DNA of 34,267 nt from CAWVWF01 sp963933885 (lineage in GTDB: Bacteria > Bacteroidota > Bacteroidia > Flavobacteriales_C > GCA-002722245): NCBI GenBank assembly GCA_963933885.1, contig CAWVWF010000013.1, positions 1 through 34,267 of the forward strand, written 5' to 3'. A program made the translations under genes and the position numbers. The notes under the pieces were generated by a model. It was not told where the DNA came from, did no database searches, and saw only the letters and a list, made by a program, of their open reading frames with translations. Positions 33,725 through 34,267 of the stretch are shown here, in pieces (the first letter of the stretch is position 1; the number at the start of each line of letters is the position of its first letter).

Positions 33725-34267
33725 AATTTCTATTTCCAAATATTTTGCTACCAACTCTTACCATTGTACTTCCTTCTTCTATAGCTATTTGATAGTCTCC
33801 AGACATTCCCATACTTATTTCCTTAAATTCATCGGTATCTTTAAAATGATCAACTTTAAGTTTGTCAAATATTCCTTTCAGTTTATTGAACTCTGTTTTT
33901 ACTTGATTTTTATCATCAGTAAAAGTAGCCATTCCCATTATTCCATAAATAGAAACGTTTTTTAAAGATGAAAAATCTTCAGAAGTAATCAGGTCAATAG
34001 CTTTGTCGATTGATAACCCAAATTTACTTTCTTCTTTTGCAACGTGAAACTGAAGTAAGACAGGAATTGTTCGACTGTTTTTAATTGCCTGTTTATTGAT
34101 TTCTTTTAGAAGTTTTATAGAATCTACAGCATGAATTAAACTTATAAAAGGTGCAATGTATTTAACTTTGTTGGTCTGCAAATGGCCAATCATATGCCAT
34201 TGAATATCTTTAGGTAGAGCAGGATATTTTTCTTGAAGTTCTTGAACCTTATTTTCTCCAAAAATTA
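33711..34267 (-). CDS. yggS: YggS/PROSC-family PLP homeostasis protein, 5' end cut by window edge
   Basis: The partial open frame runs off the right edge, and reading from the last base gives FGENKVQELQEKYPALP, then DIQWHMIGHLQTNKVKYI, the hallmark of the YggS/YBL036C/PROSC family. LIHAVDS, FHVAKEESKFGLS, GIMGMATFTDD, EISMGMSGDYQIAIEEGSTMVRVGSKIFG follow. The family binds pyridoxal 5'-phosphate and balances vitamin B6 pools and amino-acid metabolism. The PLP-binding lysine lies in the missing N-terminal part. An internal ATG at 34193 is not the true start, since conserved sequence continues upstream of it. The rhodanese lipoprotein overlaps its end. Confidence 0.95.
   Translation of the reverse strand, partial: IFGENKVQELQEKYPALPKDIQWHMIGHLQTNKVKYIAPFISLIHAVDSIKLLKEINKQAIKNSRTIPVLLQFHVAKEESKFGLSIDKAIDLITSEDFSSLKNVSIYGIMGMATFTDDKNQVKTEFNKLKGIFDKLKVDHFKDTDEFKEISMGMSGDYQIAIEEGSTMVRVGSKIFGNRNYDNK

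Noticed and set aside
33690..33965. 91-residue hydrophobic plus-strand open frame
   Set aside because: It is antisense to yggS and the rhodanese signal peptide; hydrophobicity follows from the AT-rich complement.
1..34267. CRISPR arrays, tRNA or rRNA genes, insertion sequences, toxin-antitoxin or defence genes
   Set aside because: I looked on both strands and saw no regularly spaced repeats, no cloverleaf-type segments and no transposase or known defence domains.

Overview
The window is AT-rich, densely packed bacterial chromosome from a member of the Bacteroidota, most likely a free-living (perhaps marine) Flavobacteriales relative. The evidence is a set of features typical of that phylum. 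There is a type IX secretion C-terminal sorting domain on a secreted metallophosphoesterase and a fused alpha/beta branched-chain 2-oxoacid dehydrogenase E1. A lipoprotein MsrB-MsrA fusion, a PafA alkaline phosphatase and a DUF4846 lipoprotein are also present. Promoters fit the phylum's TTTG-N18-20-TAnnTTTG consensus, and recognisable Shine-Dalgarno sequences are largely absent. The exact genus cannot be told from the sequence. There are 28 protein genes, one SRP RNA, no tRNA or rRNA, no CRISPR array, no IS element, and no gene-free stretch longer than about 250 bases.

Layout. Bases 1-131 hold a REPIN-like pair of inverted hairpins. Bases 132-4481 (minus strand) run from a predicted secreted HEXXH zinc peptidase into an AddA-type helicase-nuclease and a small membrane protein. 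Bases 4606-9950 hold the E1 fusion, the convergent msrBA gene, and ornithine aminotransferase followed by the T9SS metallophosphoesterase. Bases 9939-12795 (minus) are a tightly overlapped pheA-aminotransferase-tyrA operon for phenylalanine and tyrosine. bioD (plus) follows and meets tail-to-tail a 1200-residue TraB/GumN-family protein. Bases 17274-21734 (minus) run from the SRP RNA through an outer-membrane-type protein to a coupled group: secreted protein, soluble hybrid histidine kinase, secreted protein, DsbA/FrnE-like oxidoreductase. A GT2 glycosyltransferase and a DUF4846 lipoprotein lie on the plus strand (21863-23789). Bases 23790-30211 (minus) read aroB, aroA, a membrane hybrid histidine kinase, an outer-membrane-type protein and a class III aminotransferase. 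pafA and an overlapping GT4-type glycosyltransferase are on the plus strand. A rhodanese lipoprotein and a yggS gene cut by the window edge close the window on the minus strand.

How it fits together. Most of it is housekeeping metabolism. aroB and aroA make shikimate-pathway intermediates, and pheA/tyrA/aminotransferase complete Phe and Tyr. The E1 fusion probably supplies branched-chain acyl-CoA. rocD handles ornithine, bioD biotin, and pafA phosphate scavenging. The less ordinary parts are the REPIN-like element, the SRP RNA with its complete promoter and a closing-stem terminator, the oversized TraB protein, the metallophosphoesterase with degenerate metal-binding motifs, and two similar hybrid kinases embedded in operons without a cognate regulator. 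Convergent genes repeatedly share their stop codons with no intergenic space. I do not see a defence island or an integrated element.
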